The notes below the pieces were generated by a model. It saw only the letters and a list, made by a program, of their open reading frames with translations, was not told where the DNA came from and made no database searches. This document shows, in pieces, positions 45,955-54,285 of a stretch of 64,000 nucleotides of DNA (its first letter is position 1; every line of letters begins with the position of its first letter). A program made the translations under genes and the position numbers. Source of the DNA: Xenopus tropicalis (Eukaryota > Chordata > Amphibia > Anura > Pipidae); NCBI RefSeq assembly GCF_000004195.4, contig NC_030677.2, forward strand, positions 100,840,829 through 100,904,828, given 5' to 3'.

Positions 45955-48900
45955 TACCCAAAGGCTTGATTTGAGTTTGAGCATGAATCTGTTTTTGCTG
46001 TATGTGGGTTTTACTTTGAAAAGTGGTGACAGGCAGAAATCAGCATTAGTCAAGACAACCCTATCCTTCTAATTACAAAAGTTGTCACTGCCCCCCTGCA
46101 TGGCAGAAGTATTAAGCTGACCCCATATCCATCCAACATTAACCCTAAGAATGCCAGGGCTGCATTTTGGGAAGCTATCTACTAATTACTGTAATCTTGC
46201 ACACAAAAAAAAAACAAAACAAAACTTACCTTTGTACCAACTGTTATATCTTGAACAATGCTGAAAAGAGAAAAAAATGAGTTTCAAATTGAGTTAGTGA
46301 ATAAGAACACAAAAAAATATTGTGACAAAGTTCAAAAAGGCATTAGCCAGAAGGTCACAGAAGAGCAACAAGGCTAGGCTGCTTAGTGTGACCATATCTG
46401 ACAGCCATTTAACATTAGAAGTAAGAAACTCAGGGCAGGCAGGTGAGCTCCCACAATCAAAGGCTCCAAGAAGCTATTGGAGCAAAAAGTTTTACAGTCC
46501 TGCCAGGACCTGTCTACATGTAAATACTATGCTGGGTACAGCAAATATATCTTTCAGCCACAACAGGCCTCTGCATCAAGCCCACCAGACTTCCACAGTT
46601 AGAATAGCCACTAAACACAGACTGGAGGCATAAAGCTGGTCCATTTGTGCGCCAATATAAGATGCCAAGCCAGACCAAAGTTGGTGAGTTACTGTCCCAA
46701 TATAGGGCAAGTCAACACAGCTTATTTGACTAGATATCTGCCGGATTGTCATATCTATTAAGCATTTTTGAAAAATCTCATAGGACAAAGACCACAACTG
46801 CCCACTGAAACAGTCTTCTCCCACCAGTCAACCTAGCCCTCTATTATGACCAGACTGTCCCACATACTTGGAACAGGATGTTTAAGCAAAGTGCTGAACC
46901 AGTTAGGTAACCTTGAGATATTTCACGTAGCCCACATTTACACAAAAAAAAAGTTACACATTGTATGACATACTGGTGATTAGGCAAGTATAAGATACTG
47001 TTTTAGTATCTTCCCTTAAAACAGACTAATTCAGAACTTCCAGAATATTGCGTGGGATGGGCGATATCCGCGTTGCACCCCATACCATAAAGTTACTAAG
47101 GTGCGGTTTTCCTTTAAAGACAAACCCTCTAGACATACATAAGCTTGCAAACAATGAGGAATCTGCAACATTATCAAAAATCACCCTATGAGATGCACTG
47201 TACAATGTTTTCTAATATACCAGGGAAGCTATATTATATTCAACAAACGCATCGAAGAAAAAAAAAAACAAAAAAAAAAACAACTTTTGTATGCTTCCGT
47301 TGAGTCACTGTGGCCTCAAACAGGATGTGGTTCACAAAGCTACCATCACAGAACAAAAAAAATTCAAAGGAAAGGCATAAGCTACCAGAGATTCATAACT
47401 GGGATAAGAGACATACAATTAAAGTTTAATGCTAGGCTGAGCACCACAATCAGCCTTCTAAATTCATAGCCAAAATTATGGATACTTGTTGTGCAATCCA
47501 CACGTACTACAGTCCAATTATTTCAGACAAAAGCTTACGTTAAACATTTAAAGCAATTTATAAATGCAACAGCTAACAAATATAGCATCTGCTTTTTCAT
47601 TCTCTACCCTGCCAATTAACAGACGCAAAAAAAGCGACTAGGTAGAATCATATTCAGAAAAAGAAGGGGGTGATGAGAACTGATTTAAGACATGCTTTAA
47701 CACCTGAAAATAGATCTAAAAAAAAAAAAATGATACTAAAAACTCTAATTGTTAAATGAAACAGACATACTGTTGATTATTAAGGTTCAAGGTAGCCAGC
47801 CCAGGTTTATTTTGCTTCTGTACATAATAAGCCACTCAGTGAAACTGCACATATCTTTCATGGCCTGGTTTCATTAAATTACAATCACGCTAAGACAGGT
47901 AGAGCATCCAAACAGGCAAAGATAAAGAACCTGAAGGCAGCAAAGGGAGTGTCATGCAATAATAAAAGAAAGCTATCAGGTAGGGAGTTTGGCACCAGCT
48001 ACTTCACAACTGACAGATAATTGTGCTGATGGCCTACAAGCCACTCATCCATATCTTAAAAGCAAAAATGTGACACAGACTAATTACCTTTGTTCATAGA
48101 TGCAGCTAGTCAAGGTGCCCAGCTAATGTGAGAAGGGAATATGCACAAATGTAACAAGGTTTCTATGCTCTTAAAACTCAGTCTAACAAATGGCAAATTA
48201 CAGAGGCCTTCATATAAACTAAGTTATATAAAAAAAAAAGCCACACACAGAGGCCACGTATGCAAAGCAAGATGGAAGTTAAAGGCAGGGCAGCATTTCC
48301 TCTTTCATGGTCCACGGGCACATACTACATTTTTAGTGAACAGTAAGGTTAGCCAGCAACTCCTCAGGAAACCGGGCCAATAAAACTGGTAACTAGGAGT
48401 GGCAAAAGCAGAACATACAGTTGGGGGAGGGGGGCTTTAGTTCCTAACAATCGAGAGGCAACCAGGAAGTCAGTAAGACTGGGAATGTCCGAACGGGACG
48501 GTGTAGAACATAACTCACGGCGCCACGTGTGGCACGGGCAAGGGGTGGGCGCAAAAATCCACCTCGGGGGTTTAACCCCCCAAGTCACAGATCGACGGTC
48601 ACATGATCCCTATTGTACCCCAAGCGGAAAGAAAATCTAAAGTTGACAAAGGCTTACACAATTTAATATCTAAAGCAAGTGATCCGCTCTCTGAACCGCA
48701 GTTAAAAGCAAAGCCCCTTTAGCGAATACCGCCCCACCCCGTGCCACCTAAACAGGAAACCCCCTAATTAGTTGCTGTTGCAAAATGCGTAAAAAGTGCA
48801 AAAACTACAATAAGTGGCGGACATCTACATCCGAAAACCCGACAAACGTGCAAAAGTAACACAAAGGATAAAACAAATACAAATCCCCATCTTATATCTC

Positions 48901-49054
48901 AGGACTCGCTCCTGTCCAATACACCAAGTTTCTCCCCGCCCCTAAAATTCCAACTCGCCCAGGTATAATTGACAACATGGCCCGTTTAAACCTAGAGCAC
49001 AGTACATTTTACTTGTAGTGGGTTATTTTAGCCTACTACCACTTACCCTTCCAT
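31968..49054 (-). CDS. ptbp1: ptbp1, polypyrimidine tract-binding protein 1, whole spliced CDS span
   Basis: Fifteen coding exons on the minus strand join in phase to 1647 nt (548 aa). The product is nuclear hnRNP I, which binds UCUU/CUCUCU pyrimidine tracts, represses exons, and acts in RNA localisation, stability and IRES use; in Xenopus oocytes it is known to bind Vg1 mRNA. The N-terminus carries a bipartite nuclear signal (K13R14 and KKFK at 42-45). Four RRMs lie near 57-140, 179-257, 353-430 and 470-548; RNP2-like cores include [23 protein letters not shown] and TLHLSNI. A ten-Ala run is in the RRM2-RRM3 linker. Near-identity to human PTBP1 throughout makes this secure; the N-terminus ([20 protein letters not shown]) and the linker favour PTBP1 over PTBP2 or PTBP3. 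Confidence 0.97.
32189..32266 (-). CDS. ptbp1: ptbp1 coding exon 14, RRM4
   Basis: 78 nt encoding [20 protein letters not shown] and GFKFF plus two bases of Gln. Acceptor gtttttgtgcag, donor gtgagt. The flanking A-rich plus-strand sequence gives a U-rich intron 14. Confidence 0.96.
32537..32561. repeat. G25 homopolymer in ptbp1 intron 13
   Basis: Twenty-five uninterrupted G on the plus strand (C on the transcript), flanked by taagtac on both sides. The true length is uncertain because such runs are error-prone in sequencing. Confidence 0.9.
33118..33334 (-). CDS. ptbp1: ptbp1 coding exon 13, end of RRM3 and start of RRM4
   Basis: 217 nt: [20 protein letters not shown], the basic linker [15 protein letters not shown], then [20 protein letters not shown] opening RRM4. 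Acceptor ttatacag, donor gtaagt. Confidence 0.97.
34349..34553. repeat. foldback element in ptbp1 intron 12
   Basis: About 50-bp inverted arms: AGGCACTGGCACTCAGAGC... at left and GCTCTGAGTGCCAGTGCCT at right, including ATACAAGCAAGGCAAGCCCT and its complement. About 100 bp of unrelated loop. It lies some 200 nt downstream of the exon 12 donor. It produces an overlapping long open frame with no protein likeness. Confidence 0.8.
34759..34851 (-). CDS. ptbp1: ptbp1 coding exon 12, RRM3
   Basis: 93 nt: [20 protein letters not shown] and [10 protein letters not shown], the RRM3 middle strands. Acceptor ctttttaag, donor gtaaga; phase fits exons 11 and 13. Confidence 0.97.
34852..35831 (-). other. 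ptbp1: ptbp1 intron 11
   Basis: 980 nt between exon 11 and exon 12. It is U-rich directly after the exon 11 donor and has a poly(A) run on the plus strand at 34898-34922 near exon 12. No repeat recognised. Confidence 0.8.
35832..35865 (-). CDS. ptbp1: ptbp1 coding exon 11, 34-nt autoregulated exon
   Basis: Encodes [11 protein letters not shown] plus one base, the first helix of RRM3. At 34 nt it is not a multiple of three, so skipping shifts the frame; in mammals PTB protein promotes this skipping and nonsense-mediated decay, forming a negative feedback loop. Acceptor ctctaaag, donor gtatgt. Size and nearly all bases match the human exon as I recall it. That autoregulation operates here is inference. 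Confidence 0.94.
35866..35937 (-). promoter_or_regulatory. pyrimidine-rich splicing control tract upstream of ptbp1 exon 11
   Basis: On the transcript strand the 70 nt before the exon 11 acceptor (35937-35868) contain no AG dinucleotide and are largely C and U, with several CUCU/UUCUCU units typical of PTB binding sites. A second pyrimidine-rich stretch lies further upstream at about 36190-36240. This fits PTB-controlled exon skipping. Confidence 0.6.
35866..37477 (-). other. ptbp1: ptbp1 intron 10
   Basis: 1.6 kb upstream of the 34-nt exon 11. Its exon-proximal 370 nt is notably C/U-rich on the transcript strand; the remainder is AT-rich with no recognised repeat, suggesting it is kept free of insertions. 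Confidence 0.8.
37478..37617 (-). CDS. ptbp1: ptbp1 coding exon 10, linker and start of RRM3
   Basis: 140 nt: [12 protein letters not shown], ten Ala codons (mixed GCA/GCT/GCC), [12 protein letters not shown], then RRM3 strand 1 [12 protein letters not shown]. Acceptor gttctag, donor gttagt. The end is phase 0, so it meets the AGA of exon 11. Confidence 0.96.
37719..37790 (-). CDS. ptbp1: ptbp1 coding exon 9, in-frame 72-nt cassette
   Basis: Encodes about 24 residues ([20 protein letters not shown] then IPQ) of the RRM2-RRM3 linker. Its ends share phase, so skipping leaves the frame intact and joins exon 8 to exon 10. In mammals this exon distinguishes PTB1 (skipped) from PTB2/PTB4 (included). 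Acceptor cattttaag is weak; donor gtaatc. Confidence 0.93.
37791..38929 (-). other. ptbp1: ptbp1 intron 8
   Basis: 1.14 kb, AT-rich, upstream of the cassette exon 9. No repeat or extra exon recognised. Confidence 0.8.
38930..39101 (-). CDS. ptbp1: ptbp1 coding exon 8, end of RRM2 and linker
   Basis: 172 nt, residues 237-293 plus one base: [20 protein letters not shown], then a linker with [18 protein letters not shown]. Acceptor ctcattttag, donor gtaaga. It ends in phase 1, compatible with either exon 9 or exon 10. Confidence 0.96.
39347..39457 (-). CDS. ptbp1: ptbp1 coding exon 7, RRM2 core
   Basis: 111 nt, residues 200-236: [20 protein letters not shown] and [16 protein letters not shown]. 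Acceptor tcttgcag, donor gtatgt, phase 0 both sides. Confidence 0.97.
39594..39764 (-). CDS. ptbp1: ptbp1 coding exon 6, start of RRM2
   Basis: 171 nt, residues 143-199: Ala-rich RRM1-RRM2 linker, then [20 protein letters not shown], the first strand and helix of RRM2. Acceptor tcttttcag, donor gtaaga, phase 0. Confidence 0.97.
40345..40491 (-). CDS. ptbp1: ptbp1 coding exon 5, end of RRM1
   Basis: 147 nt, residues 94-142: [18 protein letters not shown] through [16 protein letters not shown]1-equivalent KNQAFLEM spans the exon 4/5 junction. Acceptor cttttatag, donor gttagt. Confidence 0.97.
40492..41280 (-). other. ptbp1: ptbp1 intron 4
   Basis: 789 nt, non-coding. A lone MITE end (TTTTACACAGCATAATAAATATGCCCCC, about 40718-40745) is the only repeat recognised. 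Introns 5 to 7 and 9 are short (101-580 nt) and unremarkable, except for a ttctgggtaaaagatcccatacctgta repeat end near 40198 in intron 5. Confidence 0.75.
41281..41453 (-). CDS. ptbp1: ptbp1 coding exon 4, start of RRM1
   Basis: 173 nt, residues 36-93: [13 protein letters not shown] (second part of the nuclear signal), then RRM1 beta-1 VIHVRKLP and the [17 protein letters not shown] block. Acceptor cttgtacag; donor gtatgt within a run of (GTAT) units. Confidence 0.97.
41830..41896 (-). CDS. ptbp1: ptbp1 coding exon 3
   Basis: 67 nt encoding [18 protein letters not shown] plus NATA and one base of the next Ala. Includes the first basic part of the nuclear signal (K-R at the junction). Acceptor cttttccag, donor gtgaaa. 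Confidence 0.95.
42481..42577. mobile_element. 97-bp hAT deletion derivative
   Basis: Starts CAGTGGTTTGTTGCTC with the family's CCCCTTGGATGTTGCTCCCAG block, ends GGGTATCTCTG. Flanks ccttaaat / ccttatat match at 7 of 8. Internal part of the family is missing. Confidence 0.75.
44146..44570. repeat. two adjacent MITEs, same pair as at 884-1250
   Basis: 44146-44293 begins TTAGGGCAATGACACACGTAGC and ends GCACTGCGTGTCGGTGC, sharing ...TGTGTTTTAGCAGAG.CAATTCTCAGTA.TGTCTATG with 973-1164. 44294-44570 is a diverged palindrome with GGCACACTGGTAGATTAG and GGGGAGATTAG, related to the 2177 family. Confidence 0.7.
44666..45072. repeat. 407-bp foldback MITE, GGCTGATGCCACA family
   Basis: Left TTAAGGCTGATGCCACATGT, right CGTGTGGCATCAGCCTAAG, with TGGCGTTTTTACGCTGCGTA and its complement continuing inward. 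The interior is rich in AAACGC/GCGTTT units. Same ends as 53951-54285. Confidence 0.85.
45506..45817. mobile_element. hAT-like element, 312 bp
   Basis: Starts CAGTGATCCCCAACCAG, ends GGTTGAGGATGCCTG. Flanks ccttagag (45498-45505) and ctttagag (45818-45825) match at 7 of 8. Same family as 16516-16793. Confidence 0.88.
46230..46260 (-). CDS. ptbp1: ptbp1 coding exon 2 (31 nt)
   Basis: Micro-exon encoding [10 protein letters not shown] after the split Gly. Acceptor ctcttttcag, donor gtaagt. It is flanked by A-rich plus-strand sequence, that is, a strong pyrimidine tract in the transcript. Confidence 0.92.
46261..49046 (-). other. ptbp1: ptbp1 intron 1
   Basis: 2.8 kb. The exon-1-proximal 560 nt is CpG-rich promoter sequence. 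The remainder is AT-rich with A-runs (47250-47280, 47718-47731) and no interspersed element I can name. Confidence 0.8.
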
Positions 49055-49340
49055 GGCACACTAAACAACCACCCGGCTCGTAGAGGAGGCGCCGTAATAA
49101 CAGTAAGGAACCAGGCGACCGCCTAATATAGACTCACAAAATGGCGACCGGGCTGATGACGCAGGGCTATCTCCCTCCCATTGGATGAAGAAGGTGTTTC
49201 TCTAGGTCGTAGGCGAAGCTTGACAGACTGGTTTCTGCCTCCCTTGTTCCCGCCAAGCTCAAGAAGGAAGGGGGATGCGTCAGTGAAAAAAGGATTCGTC
49301 GGTTCGGAGCGATTTCCTTATGCACTGTTGTTTTTCCATG
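48480..49340 (-). promoter_or_regulatory. ptbp1 CpG-rich promoter and 5' UTR region
   Basis: The most CpG-rich non-palindromic stretch in the window (for example gacgg, ggcgcc, gaccgcc, gcgaccggg), overlapping exon 1. Just upstream of the ATG are a YY1-type GCCATTTT on the minus strand (49145-49138) and a CRE/ATF-like TGACGCA (49157-49163). No TATA box is evident at a useful distance. It fits a housekeeping promoter. The transcription start is not mapped. Confidence 0.65.
49047..49054 (-). CDS. ptbp1: ptbp1 coding exon 1 (8 coding nt)
   Basis: ATG at 49054-49052 in a good Kozak setting (gtgccATGG), five more coding bases, then a gtaagt donor at 49046. It joins exon 2 as MEGIVQDI, matching human MDGIVPDI. 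5' UTR continues upstream; the transcription start is unmapped. Confidence 0.9.
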
Positions 49341-49598
49341 TTGGTCACCTGGAACCTCGCGTTAACATTTACCTGCATTCATTTCTCAGAACTCTCACCA
49401 AAGGGTGAAGTCTATCTTCCCCTCTGGTTTTGTGAAACTAAAGGCAAATATTCTCTTTGGTGCTTCTTTATTAAATGTGATAATTTATCTATAATTTAGA
49501 TAAAATGTTGATGCCTTTTAAGCAAGCCGACAGGAAATGCTAGGCTTAAACCTGAAGGCAGACAGCCTGCTAACAAAGATTGGTAGGTTGGAGACCTA

Positions 49599-49774
49599 TT
49601 AGGGCTCTGGCACACTGAGAGATTAGTCGGCCATGACAAATCTCCCTGTCCGCGGGCGACTAATCTCCCCGAAATGCCATCCCACTGGCAAAAATGTAAA
49701 TCGCTGGTGGGATGGCATGCGTGGCACCACGAAATCGCGGTAGTTGCCTTGAGAGCCATGTGCCAGAGCCCTTA
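49599..49774. repeat. MITE copy of the 2177 family
   Basis: TTAGGGCTCTGGCACACTGA at left and CATGTGCCAGAGCCCTTA at right; internal GATTAGTC, GGGCGACTAATCTCCCCG and GGGATGGCAT blocks match the family. About 176 bp. Confidence 0.8.
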
Positions 49775-49776
49775 GG

Positions 49777-49910
49777 GCAGTGGTTCTTAATCTTCCTAAT
49801 GCCGCAACCTTTTATTACAGTTCCTCATGTGGTGACCCCCAACCATAAAATTATTCCTAAAACCATCGGAAATATGTGTTTTCCGATGGTATTAGGTGAC
49901 CCCTGTGATC
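49777..49910. repeat. hAT-like fragment with CAGTGGTTCTTAATCTTCC start
   Basis: Starts CAGTGGTTCTTAATCTTCCT and includes GTGACCCCCAACCATAAAAT and an internal hairpin ATCGGAAA/TTTCCGAT. The right end runs into sequence before 49930; boundaries are approximate. Confidence 0.5.
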
Positions 49911-49929
49911 TCCCCATCGGCCATCACCC

Positions 49930-50141
49930 TTAAGGTGGCCACACGTGGCGATTTGGGATCTTTGTGCGACCATCGGTCTCACAAAAGATCGTCCCAATCC
50001 ACCACTATCGTTCAGGGCTGAAACGGCAGATAAGGAGGTAGAAACAATAGGAATTCTACCTCCTGCCGATTCATCCCTGAAGGCAGATTTTGCTCAGGCG
50101 CCTTCGTACAATATTATCGGTGCGTGTATGGCCAGCTTTAA
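49930..50141. mobile_element. TTAA-flanked MITE, short copy of 27808-28155
   Basis: TTAA at both edges; ends GGTGGCCACACG and CGTGTATGGCCAGCTT. Shares AAGGAGGTAGAAACAATAGG, TCTACCTCC, GCCGATTCA and CAGGCGCCTTC blocks with the longer copy. Confidence 0.85.
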
Positions 50142-50977
50142 ACTTTTTGGTGTATCCATGCCAGCATTGGCAATCTGAAGATTCTGGCAACTCACCCAGG
50201 GCCTTCTGTAAATTGCCAATATTGTTTGGGTCTTTGTGTATCTGAAATTCTGGGGCCTATTTTGAATCTCACTGCAGACCCAATCATATTAAAATGTAGG
50301 TTTGTGATTCATACCAAAAATACTACTGTACTCTACTTTTTTTTTAAAGCCAGTAATGAACACCCCCTACAGTTATATCAGTTTTAGGCAAAGCTATAGA
50401 CAAAAGATAAGTGATATGTGACATAGAACTGATAATTTTATTAATGCTTATTTTACCCCAGTGCTATGTAATACTCCTGTCATCAATATACCCAGGTTGA
50501 AAACACCTCTAACAGAAGAAACTCATCTCCACAGCCGGTCCATAAACTAACATTTCTTTTAGTTATTATTATAGCATAAAGATGGTTGCTCTTATATGTT
50601 CTTCCAAACCTTACAGTGATTTTATATGTTAATGAGCTCCCTCTGATAATCCTAAATTTTAGTCCTTTTTTATAAGTATTTGATAACTGTGCAAACCCGG
50701 GGATGAAGGATATAGGAACAATTTTTACTCACACAGGCATGATCATAAAAACAAAGAGAGAAGGCTCAGGATCGTAGAAAAAAACGTACGGTAGGCAGTA
50801 AGGGATGGGGAAACGAAAGGGAACGGGCAGCGTCAGTCAAAAAAGTGTAGAAAACTGTAATGTAATAGAGTGGTTATGAATAAGCAAATGCAATGAGTAT
50901 CCCAGTTTACCAAAGTTGCTTTATATACTTATAAGCTACACAAAGACTACTAAAGAAGGAAGGCAATGTGCAAGACT

Positions 50978-51277
50978 GGGGTATATTCATCAAAGTACGA
51001 CAGGTCCGAATACAAAAAAAATCGTATTTTTTTTAAAGGTTACAACTTTTGAGTATTTTTTTTGTACATTTGTGCAACTTTTTTGTGCTTTGCGACAAAA
51101 AGCGCCACAAAATCGTATTGTCACGCCGAGTACAAAAGTTTCGGATTCATTCAAGCTTATTCAAGCGTATTTTTAAATACAAATTTTTCGTACTTTAAAA
51201 AGCACTATACAAAAAAATCATATTTGATTCGAATTGTTTTCTAACGTATGAAAATCGTACTTTGATAAATCTGCCCC
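50978..51277. repeat. MITE with GGGGTATATTCATCAAAGTACGA end
   Basis: Left GGGGTATATTCATCAAAGTA and right TACTTTGATAAATCTGCCCC are inverted repeats. The interior has repeated TCGTAT/ATACGA units. Related single ends occur near 56460, 56690 and 63590. Confidence 0.8.
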
Positions 51278-51789
51278 TATCTATCCAATATATCATATAG
51301 TCAAAAGCATTGAGACAAGCCAAATATCCTGAAGATTGCTTAAAGAACTGGATTTGCAGTATTGTAAATATGTAGCAGTCAACACACGTACATGTTTTGG
51401 GCCAGAAGTACTTTTTTGAACACCTCGGCATATAGCTATAGCCAACAAAGAGCTACAATTCAAATTGCACTTTGCTCTCCATAATTTCTATACTATGTAC
51501 AGATATTTGATGTGTCTGCATAGTGACAAAGCAGAAAGCAGGAGCATGTAAATTATATTACAAAGTCTAAGCAAGTACACAGGAAAGATATGTTGATCAA
51601 GTAGGAGATGGCCGGTTAGTCACATTTAAAGCAAAGACTCTGATCATAGCGAGTTGTGCTCAGCCACTGTAATTTTAGACAAGAAAGTGCAAGAAGATTT
51701 AACAGGTGAACCTTACCCTGTAGATCATAAAGTTGCACTTTAGTACAGTAGATAAAAATGTAGTGCTTAGAAAGTTACTGAAAACGGAG

Positions 51790-51977
51790 AAACAGTTCCT
51801 CCTCGCGAGTCTTTTCCGGCGATTTCGGGAAATCGCGCTGCCGCGTGTGCCATCCCGCCGGCGACTTACATGTTCGCTGGCGGGATGGCGGGTCATGGCA
51901 ACTCGGGGAGATTAGTCGCCTGCGAACAGGGAGTTTTGTCGCGGGCGACTAATCTCCCCCGTGTGCCAGAGCCCTTA
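51790..51977. repeat. right half of a 2177-family MITE
   Basis: TGGCGGGATGGC, GCAACTCGGGGAGATTAGTC, GCGGGCGACTAATCTCCCCC and GTGTGCCAGAGCCCTTA match the right arm at 2400-2503. The left arm is missing. Confidence 0.75.
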
Positions 51978-53950
51978 CAGTGAAAAAGCAAGGGTGCTCT
52001 TGGTAAGGGTAATTCTGGGCCTTTTGATGCCTGCAATTTTTAGTAGCTCAGGAAGTGGCCTGAATTTCCTAAAGCCCTCCCTCATTGCCTACAACCTGAA
52101 AGCATTAGTGCTAATGTCAAACCATGTTTTTAAGCAACAAACTGCCTGACCTTGACTTGTACAAGTGTTTTTAGTGTTGCCACAGAGAGAAAATGGTCTG
52201 GATTTTTGTGGTGCTGTCTTCTGAGCTACTAAAAATCACAGGTGTCAAAGCACTAGAAATCATTCTGTTAGCTTATTAGGTGACCTTTCCAAAAATCTAT
52301 TTTTGTGATAAACTGATGCAGCCACACTGTGGTCAGCTCTGAAGGGTTATACCAACAGTTTTTAATGTGAAATGACCCATCAGATTTTTAGATAAACTGG
52401 TCTGTCTTTTCTACATTCAACTAGAAGGACCCTCTGGCTAAACTAAATAAGATATGCATAAAAGCTTGTTGTGAGCCTAAAGCCTAATTGCCTGGTGTGA
52501 CAGGATTTCTGACAAGGCCCATGGGATAACCATCGACATTGTGCTGGATTGACCTTCAGTCATGTTACAGAACTTTAAAGAGGCTTGCAGTCTTGACCTT
52601 CATTAAGAGTACTTTTACATTTTAGATTAGTAGTCAGCTATCTAGAATAAGCTCTGCTTGGAGGGGGATCATTCTTTTTTGATGGTGTAAATTCTTAATG
52701 AAAAAACAATAAAATACCTTTTTTCCATTTACTGTGTTTGGTTGCTTAACTGCTGTTTACCAGATTAACAAAACTAGTTTAAAATAATATAGCACATAAG
52801 GAATCATTTATTATTGCATGGGATAGTGCAAGAGCACTACAGGGCAAAGTGCCATGCCTCGTGGTGTAATCCACAGGGCAACATGCAAAGTAAAAAAAAA
52901 CAGGATGCATTGTGCCTGTTATTTACTCTGGTATCTACCTAGCACTTGCTATTAGTAATTTTCTCCCTATACAAGCCACCTTTTCCAACCTATCTTTTAT
53001 TTTAATAGGCTGAGCACCTTACTGGAAGCAACGTAAAATAAAACACATTCTGATTTACATATGAATGTGTTTTTACAGTTGTTATTTTCATATTAGGCAA
53101 AGTGAACTCCTTTGTTTTAAGGTGAAGATGCAGCTGTGGCTATATCAATAGCCCTTTTTTATTTCTTTTTTTTTAAAAAACAGAACAGCAATCTAAAAGT
53201 TACACTTCCTAAAGTCAACACTTTACATGGTGTTCAAGAATTCCTAATGATAACTATTTGAAAAAATCTGAATAAACACATGTTCTGTCACATTTCTTTT
53301 TTGTGATAAGTGGCTTCCATTGTGTCAGTCTCAAAGCTCTGACATATGAAGAGTATGCAAAATGGTTGTAATAGACAAGGAGTGCCCAGCTCCTGCCATT
53401 CTTGCCATTGGCTCACAGTAACCTCCCTGATGAATTTTCTTTTCATGGTGATCGCAGTCTTCTACTTCACAGAATTCCTATCTTCATATGTACCTTTAAA
53501 AATAAGGCTACATACTCATTATTGCTTTGTAGTGCTTTTAATATGCGCTTAATGGGAGGTGCCCAGCTAAACTGTGCTTACTACATGGAAACACCTATTC
53601 TTGCATAGTTTACTTGCATTGCTTTATGATATTTCTCAGTTACAGCAATAAGTAAACTTAGGGTGATGTCCCTTCTGCAGCTATGCTTGTGAAAAACTAT
53701 TAGTGTTGGGTCAGGCACCATAGATTATAAGGAAAAGAAGTCTCCAGTTGGAGAGCACTAATGGGGCTATTTAATAAAAGGCCCAGGAGCAGTAACCCAT
53801 ATCAAACAATCAGTAGGTAGCATTTACTGGTCACCTGTTTAAAAGCAAATTATTGGCTGCTATGGGTTGTTGGTCCTGTGCAAACTTAATGCATCTTATT
53901 AAACATTGGAGTAATGTTTGCTCACTTACTAGACACCTGACAGGAAAACA

Positions 53951-54285
53951 TAAGGCTGATGCCACACGCGGCATAGGGCTGATTTTTTCGGCAAGCGGAA
54001 AAAACACTTGCCGAAAAATCAGCCCTACGCCTGCTACTTGTGCCTGCACCCGAATGAATGGGATACGCTCGGGTGCAGGCACATGTAGCCGATATACGCA
54101 CGAAAACGCGTGAGAATGCAAAGTCTCGCGTTTTCATGCGTATATCGGCTACATGTGCCTGCACCTGAGCGTATCTCATTCATTCGGGTGCAGGCACAAG
54201 TAGCAGGCGTAGGGCTGAATTTTCGGCAAGCGTTTTTCCGCTTGCCGAAAATTTCAGCCCTACGCCTCGTGTGGCATTAGCCTTA
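53951..54285. repeat. 335-bp near-perfect palindromic MITE
   Basis: Ends TAAGGCTGATGCCACACGCG and CGTGTGGCATTAGCCTTA. Arms of about 150 bp fold back on a short centre near 54112 to 54125; each arm carries GGCAAGCGGAAAAA-type and GTGCAGGCACA hairpins. It sits inside an older repeat (53762-53909 and 54290-54420). Confidence 0.85.

Larger units (their letters stand above)
41897..46229 (-). other. ptbp1: ptbp1 intron 2
   Basis: 4.3 kb, the main landing zone for transposons within ptbp1: hAT derivatives 42481-42577 and 45506-45817, MITEs 44146-44293, 44294-44570 and 44666-45072, and an A-rich run at 45909-45952. 42600-44140 has nothing else named, apart from a TTATCC-type repeat end near 43070. 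Confidence 0.85.

Noticed and set aside
53831..54179. Overlapping frames on both strands near 54000
   Set aside because: Mirror translations of the palindromic MITE.
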